Shown here: positions 8,500 through 20,501 of the stretch, in pieces
Layout of the letters: every line of letters begins with the position of its first letter
How positions within the stretch are numbered: position 1 is the stretch's first letter
From: Lachnospiraceae bacterium A4
GTDB lineage: Bacteria > Bacillota > Clostridia > Lachnospirales > Lachnospiraceae
Length of the DNA: 39,181 nucleotides
Reading direction: 5' to 3'
Assembly (NCBI GenBank): GCA_000403215.2
Contig: KE159549.1
Location: forward strand, 354,846 to 394,026
Position numbers and translations under genes: made by a program
Notes under the pieces: generated by a model
Databases searched by the model: none
The model's input: the letters and a program-made list of their open reading frames with translations, nothing else
Told to the model about the DNA's origin: nothing

Positions 8500-8850
8500 A
8501 TGACAGTTCAGGAGTTTTACGAGGAAGTTGGCGGCGACTACAATGACATTATGTCCCGTCTCAGGACAGAGGAGAGAATCAAAAAATTTGCGGGGATGTT
8601 CACGAGGGATGAGAGCTACAACACGCTCATCCGCTGTGTCAACGAGGGAGATGCCGACGAGGCGTTCCGCGCAGCGCATACGATGAAGGGCATGTGTCAG
8701 AACATGGCATTTACACGTCTCTACCAGTCCAGCCATGCGATCACAGAAATACTTCGCGGCAAGGATATGGACGGTGCGAAACAGATGCTTGACACAGTGA
8801 CAGAGGATTATAATATTGTGATTGCAGGCATTCAAAAGCTGCTGGCGTAA
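8500..8850 (+). CDS. Stand-alone histidine phosphotransfer (Hpt) protein
   Basis: This 116-residue all-helical protein is a single Hpt domain. The phospho-accepting site is AAHTMKGMCQNM with His60 followed by the conserved Lys63 and Gly64. It should relay a phosphoryl group between receiver domains or from a kinase to a receiver. AGGAGG precedes the ATG. It is followed after 32 bases by a receiver/HD-GYP protein, its probable partner. No histidine kinase is encoded nearby, so the phosphate donor must lie elsewhere. Confidence 0.87.
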   Translation: MTVQEFYEEVGGDYNDIMSRLRTEERIKKFAGMFTRDESYNTLIRCVNEGDADEAFRAAHTMKGMCQNMAFTRLYQSSHAITEILRGKDMDGAKQMLDTVTEDYNIVIAGIQKLLA

Positions 8851-8882
8851 GAACCGATGTGAAGGGAAGGAAATGTGTGTCT

Positions 8883-9983
8883 ATGGAGACAATAGAAAAA
8901 GATACGATCTTGATTGCGGATGATGCAGAGCTAAACCGTGAGATGATTAAGTTTATATTTGAGGAGCAGTTCAATATCATTGAAGCCGCAGACGGCGTGC
9001 AGGCGATCAATCGGCTCGTCGAGCACAGCGACAGACTCTGTCTGCTGTTTCTGGATTTGCTGATGCCAAAAAAATCAGGGCTTGATGTGCTGCGTTTTAT
9101 GAACGAGGAAGATTATATCAACTACATTCCTGTGATCATGATCACAGGTGAGGCGACAGACGAGACGGACGAAAAAGCGTATGAGTACGGTGCGTCCGAT
9201 ATTATCTACAAGCCGTTTGCCCCCAATGTCGTCATGCGGCGGGCAAAAAACCTGATGGAACTTTTTGAGCACCGGATCTATGTAGAGCGCAAACTTGAGA
9301 AGCGCACCAGACAGCTTCGGGAGAGCCGCGAGAAATTAGAGCGGAATAATGAATTTCTGGTAAATGCGCTGAGTTCTGTCGTGGAGTTCAGGAGTCTTGA
9401 GTCAGGAGAACATATACAGCGCGTAAAGTATTTTACCGGAATTTTCCTAAAATACATCATGAAATATTATCCAAAGTACGGTATCGAGAAGGAGCAGGCA
9501 GATCTGATCATCAACGCGTCGGCGCTGCATGACATCGGCAAGATTGCGATACCGGACAGCATCCTCCTAAAGCCCGGCAGGCTCACGAAGGATGAGTTTG
9601 AGGAGATGAAGAAGCATACCTTATACGGCTGTGAGCTTCTTGAAAAGTTCAAGCAGGAGGATAATGAATTTTATAATTACTGTTATGACATCTGCCGTTC
9701 GCATCATGAGCGGTATGACGGAAATGGTTATCCCGACAGCCTCAAGGGCGATGAGATCCCCATCTGGGCGCAGATCGTGTCCATCGTTGATGTCTATGAT
9801 GCGCTGGTGAGCAAGCGTGTATACAAGGACCCCTATGTGGTGGACGAGGCGGCTCGCATGATTATGGAAGGGGAGTGCGGAATCTTCTCGCCGGAGATGC
9901 TCGACTGCTTCTCTCTTGCAAAGCATGAGCTGTTTGACGTGACAGAGGGTGCGCTCTCATTTGCGGATTCAGTGGTCAAATAA
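8883..9983 (+). CDS. Response regulator with HD-GYP phosphodiesterase domain
   Basis: This protein of about 366 residues has a receiver domain (residues 7-125: acidic Asp13/Asp14, phospho-acceptor Asp58 in LFLDLLMP, and Lys110 in YKPF), a short coiled coil (about 132-155) and an HD-GYP domain (about 158-350). Metal and family motifs are intact: HDIGK (His216-Asp217), IPDSILLKPG, and HHERYDGNGYP (274-284). HD-GYP proteins hydrolyse cyclic di-GMP to pGpG or GMP, so phosphorylation probably controls this activity. ATG 8883 is chosen as the start; in-frame GTG codons at 8859 and 8877 are alternatives, and the best ribosome binding site AAGGA would also suit GTG 8877. A strong terminator follows. 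Confidence 0.92.
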   Translation: METIEKDTILIADDAELNREMIKFIFEEQFNIIEAADGVQAINRLVEHSDRLCLLFLDLLMPKKSGLDVLRFMNEEDYINYIPVIMITGEATDETDEKAYEYGASDIIYKPFAPNVVMRRAKNLMELFEHRIYVERKLEKRTRQLRESREKLERNNEFLVNALSSVVEFRSLESGEHIQRVKYFTGIFLKYIMKYYPKYGIEKEQADLIINASALHDIGKIAIPDSILLKPGRLTKDEFEEMKKHTLYGCELLEKFKQEDNEFYNYCYDICRSHHERYDGNGYPDSLKGDEIPIWAQIVSIVDVYDALVSKRVYKDPYVVDEAARMIMEGECGIFSPEMLDCFSLAKHELFDVTEGALSFADSVVK

Positions 9984-9993
9984 ACAGTCAGTC

Positions 9994-10026
9994 AAAAGAG
10001 GACAGAATAGAAAATGTCCTCTTTTT
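9994..10026 (+). terminator. Rho-independent terminator after the HD-GYP gene
   Basis: AAAAGAGGAC (9994-10003) pairs with GTCCTCTTTT (10016-10025) around a 12-base loop and ends in a T-tract. Confidence 0.88.
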
Positions 10027-10118
10027 ATGCACACGGACGCGGAGAGGAAACAAGCAGCATAAGCTGCCCGCTTGATTTTAAATGCATGTTAAAAAATCTA
10101 CAAAAATTTGACATTTGC

Positions 10119-10147
10119 TAGACAATTTTACCAAGTTTTTGTATAAT
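10119..10147 (+). promoter_or_regulatory. Promoter of the ATP synthase operon
   Basis: TAGACA (10119-10124) and a perfect TATAAT (10142-10147) are spaced 17 bases, about 53 bases before the first gene. A perfect TTGACA at 10108-10113 is too far away (28 bases) to pair with this -10 box. Confidence 0.68.
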
Positions 10148-10199
10148 GAACTCTAGGACGTGAAAACGGAAGCGATTGCAGGCATATGGAGGCACACAA

Positions 10200-10448
10200 A
10201 TGGGAAAAAATAAGAAATATAAAAGGTCTGTGTATCAGTCGTTAGCTGTGATTACCCAGTTTGGCATCAATATGCTGGTTCCGATTTTTATGTGCTCTTT
10301 TGCGGGATTGTTTCTTGACAGGAAGCTAGGCACCGCATTTTGGTTTGTTTTATTGTTCTTTGTAGGAGCCTTAGCGGGTTTTCGGAATATTTATATTCTG
10401 GCAAGGAAGATTTACGAGGGAGATCGAGAGGATGATAAACAGAATTAA
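10200..10448 (+). CDS. AtpZ/AtpI-type small ATP synthase-associated membrane protein
   Basis: This 82-residue protein has two membrane helices (about residues 13-38 and 43-65) separated by FLDRKLGTAFW, the pattern of the ATPase_gene1 family encoded at the start of many atp operons. Members are thought to help assemble the c-ring or, with AtpI, to move divalent cations, but the role is not settled. The ATG at 10200 has GGAGG 7 bases upstream; the frame extends further without a good start. Its end overlaps the next gene by 17 bases, indicating coupled translation. Confidence 0.78.
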   Translation: MGKNKKYKRSVYQSLAVITQFGINMLVPIFMCSFAGLFLDRKLGTAFWFVLLFFVGALAGFRNIYILARKIYEGDREDDKQN

Positions 10449-10875
10449 GAAGATCAACACGGCGCTGCCGGGATTGCTATTTGGAATCCTTCTGGTGGGC
10501 ATTTTGTGTCAGGCAGTCGGCATCTTTCTCGTGGAGGATAAGGCAGACTACAGTGTAGGACTCTGGATTGGAGTGCTTACAGCAATATTTATGGCCTTTC
10601 ATATGGCGGTTACATTAAATTCTGCCGTTGAAAGAGATGTAAAGGGGGCGCAGGCAGCAGTAACGAAACAAAGTATCATCAGGTATCTGGTGGTGGTGGT
10701 GATCCTTGGGATGCTGATGCTGACCAGAATCGGCAATCCGCTGGCTGCTTTTGCAGGAGTCATGGGGGTGAAGGTATCGGCATATCTACAGCCGTTGTTC
10801 GCCAGGCTGTCTCACAAGGAGATGCAGGGGAATACCTCGCAGATCAAAGAATGCAACTATGAGGGTGACAAATAG
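10432..10875 (+). CDS. atpI: ATP synthase protein I (AtpI-like)
   Basis: This 147-residue protein has four hydrophobic helices (about residues 13-34, 42-63, 85-102 and 104-123), placed before atpB as in the ATP-synt_I family. AtpI is a non-stoichiometric assembly factor that helps build or stabilise the c-ring. The sequence is divergent and I assign it mainly from topology and position. The ATG overlaps the previous gene, with GGGAGATCGAGAGG before it. Its C-terminal 20 residues are polar and cytoplasmic. Confidence 0.7.
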   Translation: MINRIKKINTALPGLLFGILLVGILCQAVGIFLVEDKADYSVGLWIGVLTAIFMAFHMAVTLNSAVERDVKGAQAAVTKQSIIRYLVVVVILGMLMLTRIGNPLAAFAGVMGVKVSAYLQPLFARLSHKEMQGNTSQIKECNYEGDK

Positions 10876-10928
10876 CTGCAAAGTAATATGTAAAACTGAA
10901 TAAAGAAATAAAATAAGGAGGTGAGTGT

Positions 10929-11964
<1,036 letters not shown>

Positions 11965-12047
11965 TGATAACGAGAAGCTTTTATAGCGCTGATATCTCGT
12001 TTGACGAGGAGAAATTCAAGTAAATTTATGATAAGGAGGTACAAGGC

Positions 12048-12590
12048 ATGATACTTGCTACCGAGACAGAGGGATTGAGCCGGTTATTTGACCTGGACTT
12101 CCAGCTTTTGGCAGATACAGTTCTCATGATCATCGCAATGTTCGTCCTGTTCCTTGTGGCGTCGCACTTCTTATTCAATCCGGTAAGAAAGCTGCTCAAT
12201 GACAGGAAGGAGAAGATCAAGGGAGAGCTTGATCAGGCCGCATCAGACCAGAAATCTGCGGCCCAGACACGTGCCCTCTACGAAGAGAAGCTGAGTCAGG
12301 CAGGCAAAGAGGCGGAGGCAATTCTGGCGGATGCGCGCAAGAGAGGCATGGAGAATGAGGCAAAGATTGTCGCTGAGGCGAAGCAGGAGGCTGCCAGAAT
12401 CTTAGAGACAGCCAGAAAAGAGGCAGAGCTTGAGAAACAGAAGCTTGCCGATGAAGTAAAGCGCGAGATGATCGCAGTCGCTTCCGTGATGGCAGCGCAG
12501 ATCGTACAGGCCAATATCGACACAAATGCCCAGCATGAACTCATTGATAAGACATTGAAAGAAATAGGTGATAGCACATGGCTAAGCTAG
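12048..12590 (+). CDS. atpF: F-type ATP synthase subunit b
   Basis: This 180-residue peripheral stalk subunit has one N-terminal membrane helix (about residues 20-42, LADTVLMIIAMFVLFLVAS) and a long charged, Ala/Lys/Glu-rich helix (45-160) that forms the stator coiled coil. The conserved FNPVRKLLNDRKEKI follows the membrane segment. AAGGAGG precedes the ATG. The 3' end overlaps atpH by 13 bases, so the two are translationally coupled. Confidence 0.94.
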   Translation: MILATETEGLSRLFDLDFQLLADTVLMIIAMFVLFLVASHFLFNPVRKLLNDRKEKIKGELDQAASDQKSAAQTRALYEEKLSQAGKEAEAILADARKRGMENEAKIVAEAKQEAARILETARKEAELEKQKLADEVKREMIAVASVMAAQIVQANIDTNAQHELIDKTLKEIGDSTWLS

Positions 12591-13123
12591 TTTCCAAAAC
12601 GTATGCGCAGGCGTTGTTTGAACTTGCCGTCGAGGAGGGAAAGACCACAGACTTTTTGGAGGAAGCTGTGGCACTGCTTGAAGTACTCCGCTCCAATGCG
12701 GAGTTTGGACAGTTCATGAACCATCCTAAGATTCAGAAAGAGGATAAGCTTGAGGTGGTGAAGAACGTGTTTCGGGAGAAGCTCAGCAGGGAAATGCTGG
12801 GATTTCTGGTGACGATCGTCGAGAAGGACCGTTATTCAGAGATCGAGGCAATTCTTGGCGAAGTGATCTCCTCCATCAAGGAGTACAACAATATCGGAAC
12901 GGCTTATGTCACAACGGCTATAGCAATAAATGAGCAGGAAAAGCAGGATATTGAGAGCCGGCTGCTCGCTACCACCCGCTACAAGACGATCGAGTGCATC
13001 TATGATGTGGACAAGAGTCTGATCGGCGGCATGGTCATCAAGATGGGTGACAGGGTTGTGGACAGCAGTATTCGGACAAAATTGGATAAACTTCAGCGCG
13101 AGCTGCTCGCCATCCAATTATAA
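12578..13123 (+). CDS. atpH: F-type ATP synthase subunit delta
   Basis: This 181-residue soluble subunit links the peripheral stalk to the top of F1. It shows the typical N-terminal YAQALFELAVEEGKT and the C-terminal signature DKSLIGGMVIKMGDRVVDSSIRTKL, here quoted only in part (about residues 145-170). Length and position between atpF and atpA are canonical. The start overlaps the end of atpF. Confidence 0.94.
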   Translation: MAKLVSKTYAQALFELAVEEGKTTDFLEEAVALLEVLRSNAEFGQFMNHPKIQKEDKLEVVKNVFREKLSREMLGFLVTIVEKDRYSEIEAILGEVISSIKEYNNIGTAYVTTAIAINEQEKQDIESRLLATTRYKTIECIYDVDKSLIGGMVIKMGDRVVDSSIRTKLDKLQRELLAIQL

Positions 13124-13149
13124 TGGAACCGCTATGTTTCCAAAAATAA

Positions 13150-14676
<1,527 letters not shown>

Positions 14677-14697
14677 AGAAGGGGGGACTGAATATTT

Positions 14698-15549
14698 ATG
14701 GCCTCAATGAGAGACATAAAGAGACGTAAGGGCTCCGTACAGAGTACGCAGCAGATTACAAAGGCCATGAAGCTTGTTTCCACCGTTAAACTGCAAAGGG
14801 CGAAGGGACGTGCAGAGAAATCCAAGACTTATTTTAACTGCATGTATGAGACGGTGGTTTCTATGCTTTCCAAAGCAGGAGATATCAATCACCCGTTCCT
14901 GAAGGCAAACAATTCTCCGAAGAAGGCTGTGATCGTGATCACGGGAAACAGGGGACTTGCAGGCGGATACAATTCCAACATCATCAAGCTGGTGCGGGAC
15001 AATGACTGGAATAAGGATGATCTGATCATCTATCCGATTGGCACAAAGGGCAGAGATACCTTCACGCGGCTTGGTTATGAGATGGGCGAGGATTATTCCT
15101 CCGCGATTGATGAGCCGCTCTACGCAGATGCGATGCAGATCAGCAAACAGGTGTTGGAGGACTTTGCGACTGGCAGGGTAGGCGAGATCTATATTGTATA
15201 TACCGGATTCAAAAATACGGTGACGCATATCCCGACCAGATTAAAGCTTCTCCCCATCAAGATTGAGGATGAGCGCAGCGACGATGACAAGGCAGTGCTT
15301 GACTTTGAGCCTGAGACAGAGGAAGCGATTGATCTGATTATTCCCAAATATATCACAAGCCTGATATATGGGGCGATGATTGAGGCTGTGGCAAGTGAGA
15401 ACGGTGCCAGAATGCAGGCGATGGACAACGCGACCAACAATGCGGATGAGATTATCTCTAGTCTGTCACTGCTCTACAACAGGGCACGTCAGAGCGCGAT
15501 CACGCAGGAGCTGACTGAGATTATCGCGGGTGCGCAGGCAATATCATAA
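14698..15549 (+). CDS. atpG: F-type ATP synthase subunit gamma
   Basis: This 283-residue central shaft subunit begins with MASMRDIKRRKGSVQSTQQI and ends with the conserved C-terminal helix RQSAITQELTEIIAGAQAI, which sits inside the alpha-beta barrel. The Rossmann-like middle includes VIVITGNRGLAGGYNSN (about residues 79-95). A purine-rich AAGAAGGGGGG precedes the start. It lies between atpA and atpD as usual. Confidence 0.97.
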   Translation: MASMRDIKRRKGSVQSTQQITKAMKLVSTVKLQRAKGRAEKSKTYFNCMYETVVSMLSKAGDINHPFLKANNSPKKAVIVITGNRGLAGGYNSNIIKLVRDNDWNKDDLIIYPIGTKGRDTFTRLGYEMGEDYSSAIDEPLYADAMQISKQVLEDFATGRVGEIYIVYTGFKNTVTHIPTRLKLLPIKIEDERSDDDKAVLDFEPETEEAIDLIIPKYITSLIYGAMIEAVASENGARMQAMDNATNNADEIISSLSLLYNRARQSAITQELTEIIAGAQAIS

Positions 15550-15574
15550 CATACCGCGAAAAATAAATAGATAG

Positions 15575-16981
<1,407 letters not shown>

Positions 16982-16992
16982 GAGGTGCTGCT

Positions 16993-17397
16993 ATGGCAGA
17001 GAAGTTCAAGCTTACAATTGTGACGCCGGACCGCGAATTTTTCAATGAAGAGGCGGATATGGTGGAGTTCAATACAACAGAGGGCGAGATTGGCGTCTAT
17101 GCTGGTCACGCGCCGCTCACTGTTATCGTAAAGCCCGGTGTCCTTGCGATCACACAGGGCGATACCGTGAGAAATGCAGCACTTCATGCCGGATTTGTTC
17201 AGATATTGCCACAGGAGATTACGATTCTTGCGGAGATTATTGAGTGGCCCGGCGAGATTGACGAGACACGCGCCAACGCTGCAAAGCAGCGGGCGGAGGG
17301 TAGACTCGCAGAGCGCGGCGGCAGCATCGATGTCGCAAGAGCGGAGGCGGCACTGATGCGTTCGCTCACGCGTATTGATGCGGCGAAGCTGAAATAA
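16993..17397 (+). CDS. atpC: F-type ATP synthase subunit epsilon
   Basis: This 134-residue last gene of the operon encodes the epsilon subunit. It has an N-terminal beta sandwich (KLTIVTPDREFF through GEIGVYAGHAPL) and a C-terminal helical hairpin (about residues 87-134) that can inhibit ATP hydrolysis. AGGAGG is 6 bases before the ATG, 11 bases after atpD. A very strong terminator follows. Confidence 0.96.
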   Translation: MAEKFKLTIVTPDREFFNEEADMVEFNTTEGEIGVYAGHAPLTVIVKPGVLAITQGDTVRNAALHAGFVQILPQEITILAEIIEWPGEIDETRANAAKQRAEGRLAERGGSIDVARAEAALMRSLTRIDAAKLK

Positions 17398-17424
17398 AAA
17401 ATTGAGACGAATATAGATTGAACA

Positions 17425-17456
17425 GACAAAACGCGGTCACATGACCGCGTTTTGTC
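17425..17456. terminator. Bidirectional terminator between atpC and the DUF2262-like gene
   Basis: GACAAAACGCGGTCA (17425-17439) pairs perfectly over 15 bases with TGACCGCGTTTTGTC (17442-17456). It stands between two convergent genes and has A/T-rich flanks in both directions. Confidence 0.9.
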
Positions 17457-17477
17457 GTTTAGGAATATTTACTTGAT

Positions 17478-18290
17478 TTATCCGATAATACTTGCACTAG
17501 AAATTTTGCCATCAATCTTCGCGTAAATGACAATCGCATGATCTGTAAACATCTCGTCGGCATCATAGTACACGGTTATGCTGCCCTCTTCGTAAACCTC
17601 AATGCTCGCAATAGACAGCCTGCGCAGGAACTCGTCTCTCTGAATGGGTATTTCCACGTCAAAGTCATCGTCGCTATATTCATACCAGTCATTCGCAAGT
17701 TCTAATAGTTCATCGGCAGAAAACTGGCGGAACTTATCATCCCACACCTCCCTGTCTTGGTAGAGTGTCTGAAAATGTGCATACGCCTTCTCGGCGGTTT
17801 CGCCGTCCTCCTCGTCGGTCATCAGGTAGACATTGCATTTGGTGCCGCGCCAGTCCGCCGCGCCCACAAACCATGAATACTCGCGTTCGAGCAGGAAGGT
17901 GCCAAGTGTGCCATCCTCGATCGTCACCGGTGTTGACACATGCTCTTTGATTGGATTAAGCTGCGGGTCAGAGACATTTTCTTCAAGAATGTCAAGAAGC
18001 AGATAGTATTCTTTTAATTTTTTGTGTTTTCTTACACGGATGCGGTAAATCTGGAACTGCTCAAAGTCAAATCCCCAGCCTTCCCGGGTATCGTCGGGGA
18101 TTATCCATTGCAGAAGTCCTCTTTCCTGAGAGAGTTCTCCCGTCTCTAAATTGACAGAGGCAACAAAGCGCAGGGAAGGGACGATCATGCCATGTTCTTT
18201 ATAGCCGCCGCCGACGCGCTGATTGGTCAGAACCAGCAGTTCTGTTATTGCGGTGTCATAGTTACTTTCAAATTTTTTTATAAAATTCAT
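17478..18290 (-). CDS. DUF2262-like protein of unknown function
   Basis: This 270-residue soluble acidic protein has no membrane segment. The C-terminal third (about residues 185-270: FSADELLELANDWYE, RDEFLRRLSIASIEVYEEG, YYDADEMFTDHAIVI, DGKISSASIIG) resembles the DUF2262 family by eye. The N-terminal part (about 15-150) looks like the beta-rich domain that often accompanies it. No catalytic motif is apparent. GAGGAGG precedes the ATG. It lies 35 bases after another unknown gene on the same strand, and the two probably form an operon. Confidence 0.65.
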   Translation of the reverse strand: MNFIKKFESNYDTAITELLVLTNQRVGGGYKEHGMIVPSLRFVASVNLETGELSQERGLLQWIIPDDTREGWGFDFEQFQIYRIRVRKHKKLKEYYLLLDILEENVSDPQLNPIKEHVSTPVTIEDGTLGTFLLEREYSWFVGAADWRGTKCNVYLMTDEEDGETAEKAYAHFQTLYQDREVWDDKFRQFSADELLELANDWYEYSDDDFDVEIPIQRDEFLRRLSIASIEVYEEGSITVYYDADEMFTDHAIVIYAKIDGKISSASIIG

Positions 18291-18325
18291 CGAGCTTGTC
18301 CTCCTCAGGATGAAAGCGTATACGT

Positions 18326-19039
18326 TTAGTCATATTCCGCGCAGATATATTTGAAATCCGCAGTCTTGTCCAGCATTGGCAATGCGTGCTCTTCGATGTG
18401 CTTGGACATGAGCTCTACTGCGTACTGGAAATTGGCGGAGCGACAATCTCCGGCGCAGCGCACCATGATGCCCAGTCTCACATTATCGCCCTCAATGTTC
18501 TCAGAGGGGTAGTTGCCGGCATTGTCCAGCACATCGCTGTCGCCGGGATATTCTTGTCTGATCGCTTCCATTTGTGCCGGGGTGCCAAGCTTTGCATGGT
18601 AATCCATACAGTCTCCGTCAGAGTAATACTCGATGAAAAGCCTTGACACAGTTTCGGTGCATTGTTTGAGCTGTTCAATGATGGCATCGGCATTCTGGAG
18701 CGCGAATTTCCGGATTTCCTGTCTGGCGTGGTCCGCATTTTCATAGTAGATGTACAAAAGTGTTTCGTGACCGTCTAATGTGGCAGTGAGGTTCTGGAGT
18801 GTCCCGTCCTTGTCGTAGACAGCGCGCAGTGTCTGGAACAGATCTTCCTCGGGAACGCTGTACAGCGTCATCGCACATTGCTCCTCCTCTAGGGGAACGC
18901 TATAGTCGAGTATTTGATACTGCGTGTCATAGTCAAAAGAGATGGCATCGTCCGCGTCTGTATCCATGTATTCTGCAAATTCGCTGACGCCGTAGACGCC
19001 TTCTTTGTAGCGGAGTGGTATGTTGGGTAATTCTTGCAT
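18326..19039 (-). CDS. Hypothetical protein, first gene of a two-gene unit
   Basis: I do not recognise this protein. It has about 237 residues, is strongly acidic and soluble, has no signal peptide or membrane helix, and carries scattered cysteines (for instance near CAGDCRSAN). Tyrosine-rich acidic segments dominate. ATG 19039 is the start because GAAAGGAAGG lies 8 bases before it and a good promoter lies upstream; the longer open frame to 19252 would cross that promoter. Its partner is the DUF2262-like gene. Confidence 0.7.
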   Translation of the reverse strand: MQELPNIPLRYKEGVYGVSEFAEYMDTDADDAISFDYDTQYQILDYSVPLEEEQCAMTLYSVPEEDLFQTLRAVYDKDGTLQNLTATLDGHETLLYIYYENADHARQEIRKFALQNADAIIEQLKQCTETVSRLFIEYYSDGDCMDYHAKLGTPAQMEAIRQEYPGDSDVLDNAGNYPSENIEGDNVRLGIMVRCAGDCRSANFQYAVELMSKHIEEHALPMLDKTADFKYICAEYD

Positions 19040-19082
19040 TTGTGTATCCTTCCTTTCTGGTGTATTGGTTATGAATGGTATT

Positions 19083-19111
19083 ATTTTAACATAATGTACA
19101 GGGTGTTGCAA
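19083..19111 (-). promoter_or_regulatory. Sigma-A promoter of the 237-residue/DUF2262-like pair
   Basis: On the minus strand TTGCAA (19106-19111) and TAAAAT (19083-19088) are spaced 17 bases, about 44 bases before the start codon. Confidence 0.6.
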
Positions 19112-19396
19112 TAAAATTGGGACGTTAGGATATAAATAAATGTTGAATGATCTTGCCCGTGAGAAAGGTTTGCAGGGCGCCAAGGTTTTTATCTTCCGTT
19201 TGAATTTGGTTAAAGCAGTTGGACGATAAGTTAAAAAATGTAATGATGACAATACTGTACAAAGGTATTACTCAAAAATATTTGGTCAAAATGATGATAT
19301 TATTCAATATATAAAATAAAATTTTGTATATCTTTAGCAAAATATTTGTAAAAAAATGGCCAATATAACGAAATAGATGGAATCTACAAAAACGTA

Positions 19397-19424
19397 TTGC
19401 AAAAAATACAAAAACCATTATAAT
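19397..19424 (+). promoter_or_regulatory. Sigma-A promoter of the arabinofuranosidase genes
   Basis: TTGCAA (19397-19402) and TATAAT (19419-19424) are spaced 16 bases. The leader is about 85 bases and contains the 19479-19498 inverted repeat. Confidence 0.6.
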
Positions 19425-19478
19425 TTAGATATAATTGAAATATTTTATTATTTACAAAACAAAAAAAGAAGGTTTCAG

Positions 19479-19498
19479 TTACAAGTTTGAGATTGTAA
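19479..19498. promoter_or_regulatory. Inverted repeat before the GH43 gene, candidate operator
   Basis: TTACAA (19479-19484) and TTGTAA (19493-19498) are perfect arms around 8 bases and end directly before the ribosome binding site. A repressor here could control arabinose-polymer use. The arms are short and AT-rich, so chance is possible. Confidence 0.35.
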
Positions 19499-19514
19499 AA
19501 AAGGAGGCAGAACA

Positions 19515-20465
19515 ATGGATACACAGTTAAAATATAATGAGCCTTGGATTTTGCAGAGGGCAGACCCTTTTATATGCAGGCAGGATAATGGAAAATACTA
19601 TTTTACGGCTTCCGTGCCGGCATACGACAGGATCATTCTGCGATGTGCGGACACGCTGGCGGGGATAGCGGATGCTGAGGAAGTGACCATCTGGCACAAG
19701 CATGAGTCAGGACCGATGAGTGAGAATATCTGGGCGCCGGAGCTTCATAAGCTTGATGGAAAATGGTATGTTTACTATGCTGGCGGAGAGAAGGAGGATA
19801 TGTGGAATATCCGCCCGTATGTGCTCGAATGCGCGGACGAGGATCCCATGACAGGCACATGGAGAGAGCTTGGCATGATGCAGTGCGCAGATGAGGACGA
19901 GTTCTCCTTCCGTGCATTTTCACTGGACGCGACCGTGTTTGAAGATCATGGAAAACGCTACTATGTGTGGGCGGAGAAGGTCGGCGTCGGCAGGCAGATT
20001 TCCAATCTCTATATCGCGGAGATGGAAACGCCCAATAAATTAAAGACGGTTCAGGTGCTTTTGACAACGCCGGATTACGACTGGGAGCGGGTTGGCTTCT
20101 GGGTAAATGAGGGACCGGCTGTCATCAAGCGGGACGGAAAAATTTTTCTCACCTACTCTGCAAGTGAGACAGGGGCGCCGTACTGTATGGGAATGCTCAC
20201 GGCTGACAGCGGCGCAGACCTGCTCGACCCATTATCATGGAAGAAGGAGCGCTATCCGGTGCTGGCTTCCGATCCTTCGATCGAGGTGTACGGTCCGGGG
20301 CACAATTCCTTTACCGTGGACGAGGAGGGAAATGATATTCTCGTGTATCATGCCCGCAAGGAGAGCGTGATCGAGGGAGATCCACTCTATAATCCAAATC
20401 GGCATACGATGCTGATGAAGGTTCGGTGGGAAAACGGCAGACCAGTTTTTGACTATAAAAATTAA
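19515..20465 (+). CDS. Intracellular glycoside hydrolase family 43, probable arabinofuranosidase
   Basis: This 316-residue five-bladed propeller enzyme lacks a signal peptide, so it works on short imported oligosaccharides. Three GH43 catalytic carboxylates can be placed: Asp17 in RADPF (general base), Asp138 in LDATVFEDHGKRYYVWAE (pKa modulator) and Glu199 in VNEGPAVI (acid). Family members cleave arabinose or xylose side chains with inversion. The neighbouring GH51 gene suggests arabinofuranosidase or arabinanase activity, but a xylosidase cannot be excluded. AAGGAGG precedes the ATG. Confidence 0.88.
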   Translation: MDTQLKYNEPWILQRADPFICRQDNGKYYFTASVPAYDRIILRCADTLAGIADAEEVTIWHKHESGPMSENIWAPELHKLDGKWYVYYAGGEKEDMWNIRPYVLECADEDPMTGTWRELGMMQCADEDEFSFRAFSLDATVFEDHGKRYYVWAEKVGVGRQISNLYIAEMETPNKLKTVQVLLTTPDYDWERVGFWVNEGPAVIKRDGKIFLTYSASETGAPYCMGMLTADSGADLLDPLSWKKERYPVLASDPSIEVYGPGHNSFTVDEEGNDILVYHARKESVIEGDPLYNPNRHTMLMKVRWENGRPVFDYKN

Positions 20466-20501
20466 ATATTTACTAAAATAAATTAGGAGGCACATAGTAC
20501 A

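Larger units (their letters stand above)
19040..19514. other. AT-rich divergent intergenic region without a gene
   Basis: These 475 bases separate two divergent units. They hold the two promoters listed separately, an inverted repeat near the GH43 start, and several TTTACAAA/TTTGTAAA words (19345-19352, 19451-19458). I see no open frame with a ribosome binding site, no terminator and no recognised riboswitch. Confidence 0.6.

Noticed and set aside
10108-10113. Perfect TTGACA upstream of the ATP synthase operon as -35 box
   Set aside because: It is 28 bases from the only good -10 box; TAGACA at 10119 has the proper 17-base spacing.
18310-18324. Catabolite-response-like sequence ATGAAAGCGTATACG
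   Set aside because: It matches 14 of 15 consensus positions but sits between two cotranscribed unknown genes, partly over a stop codon, and not near a promoter.
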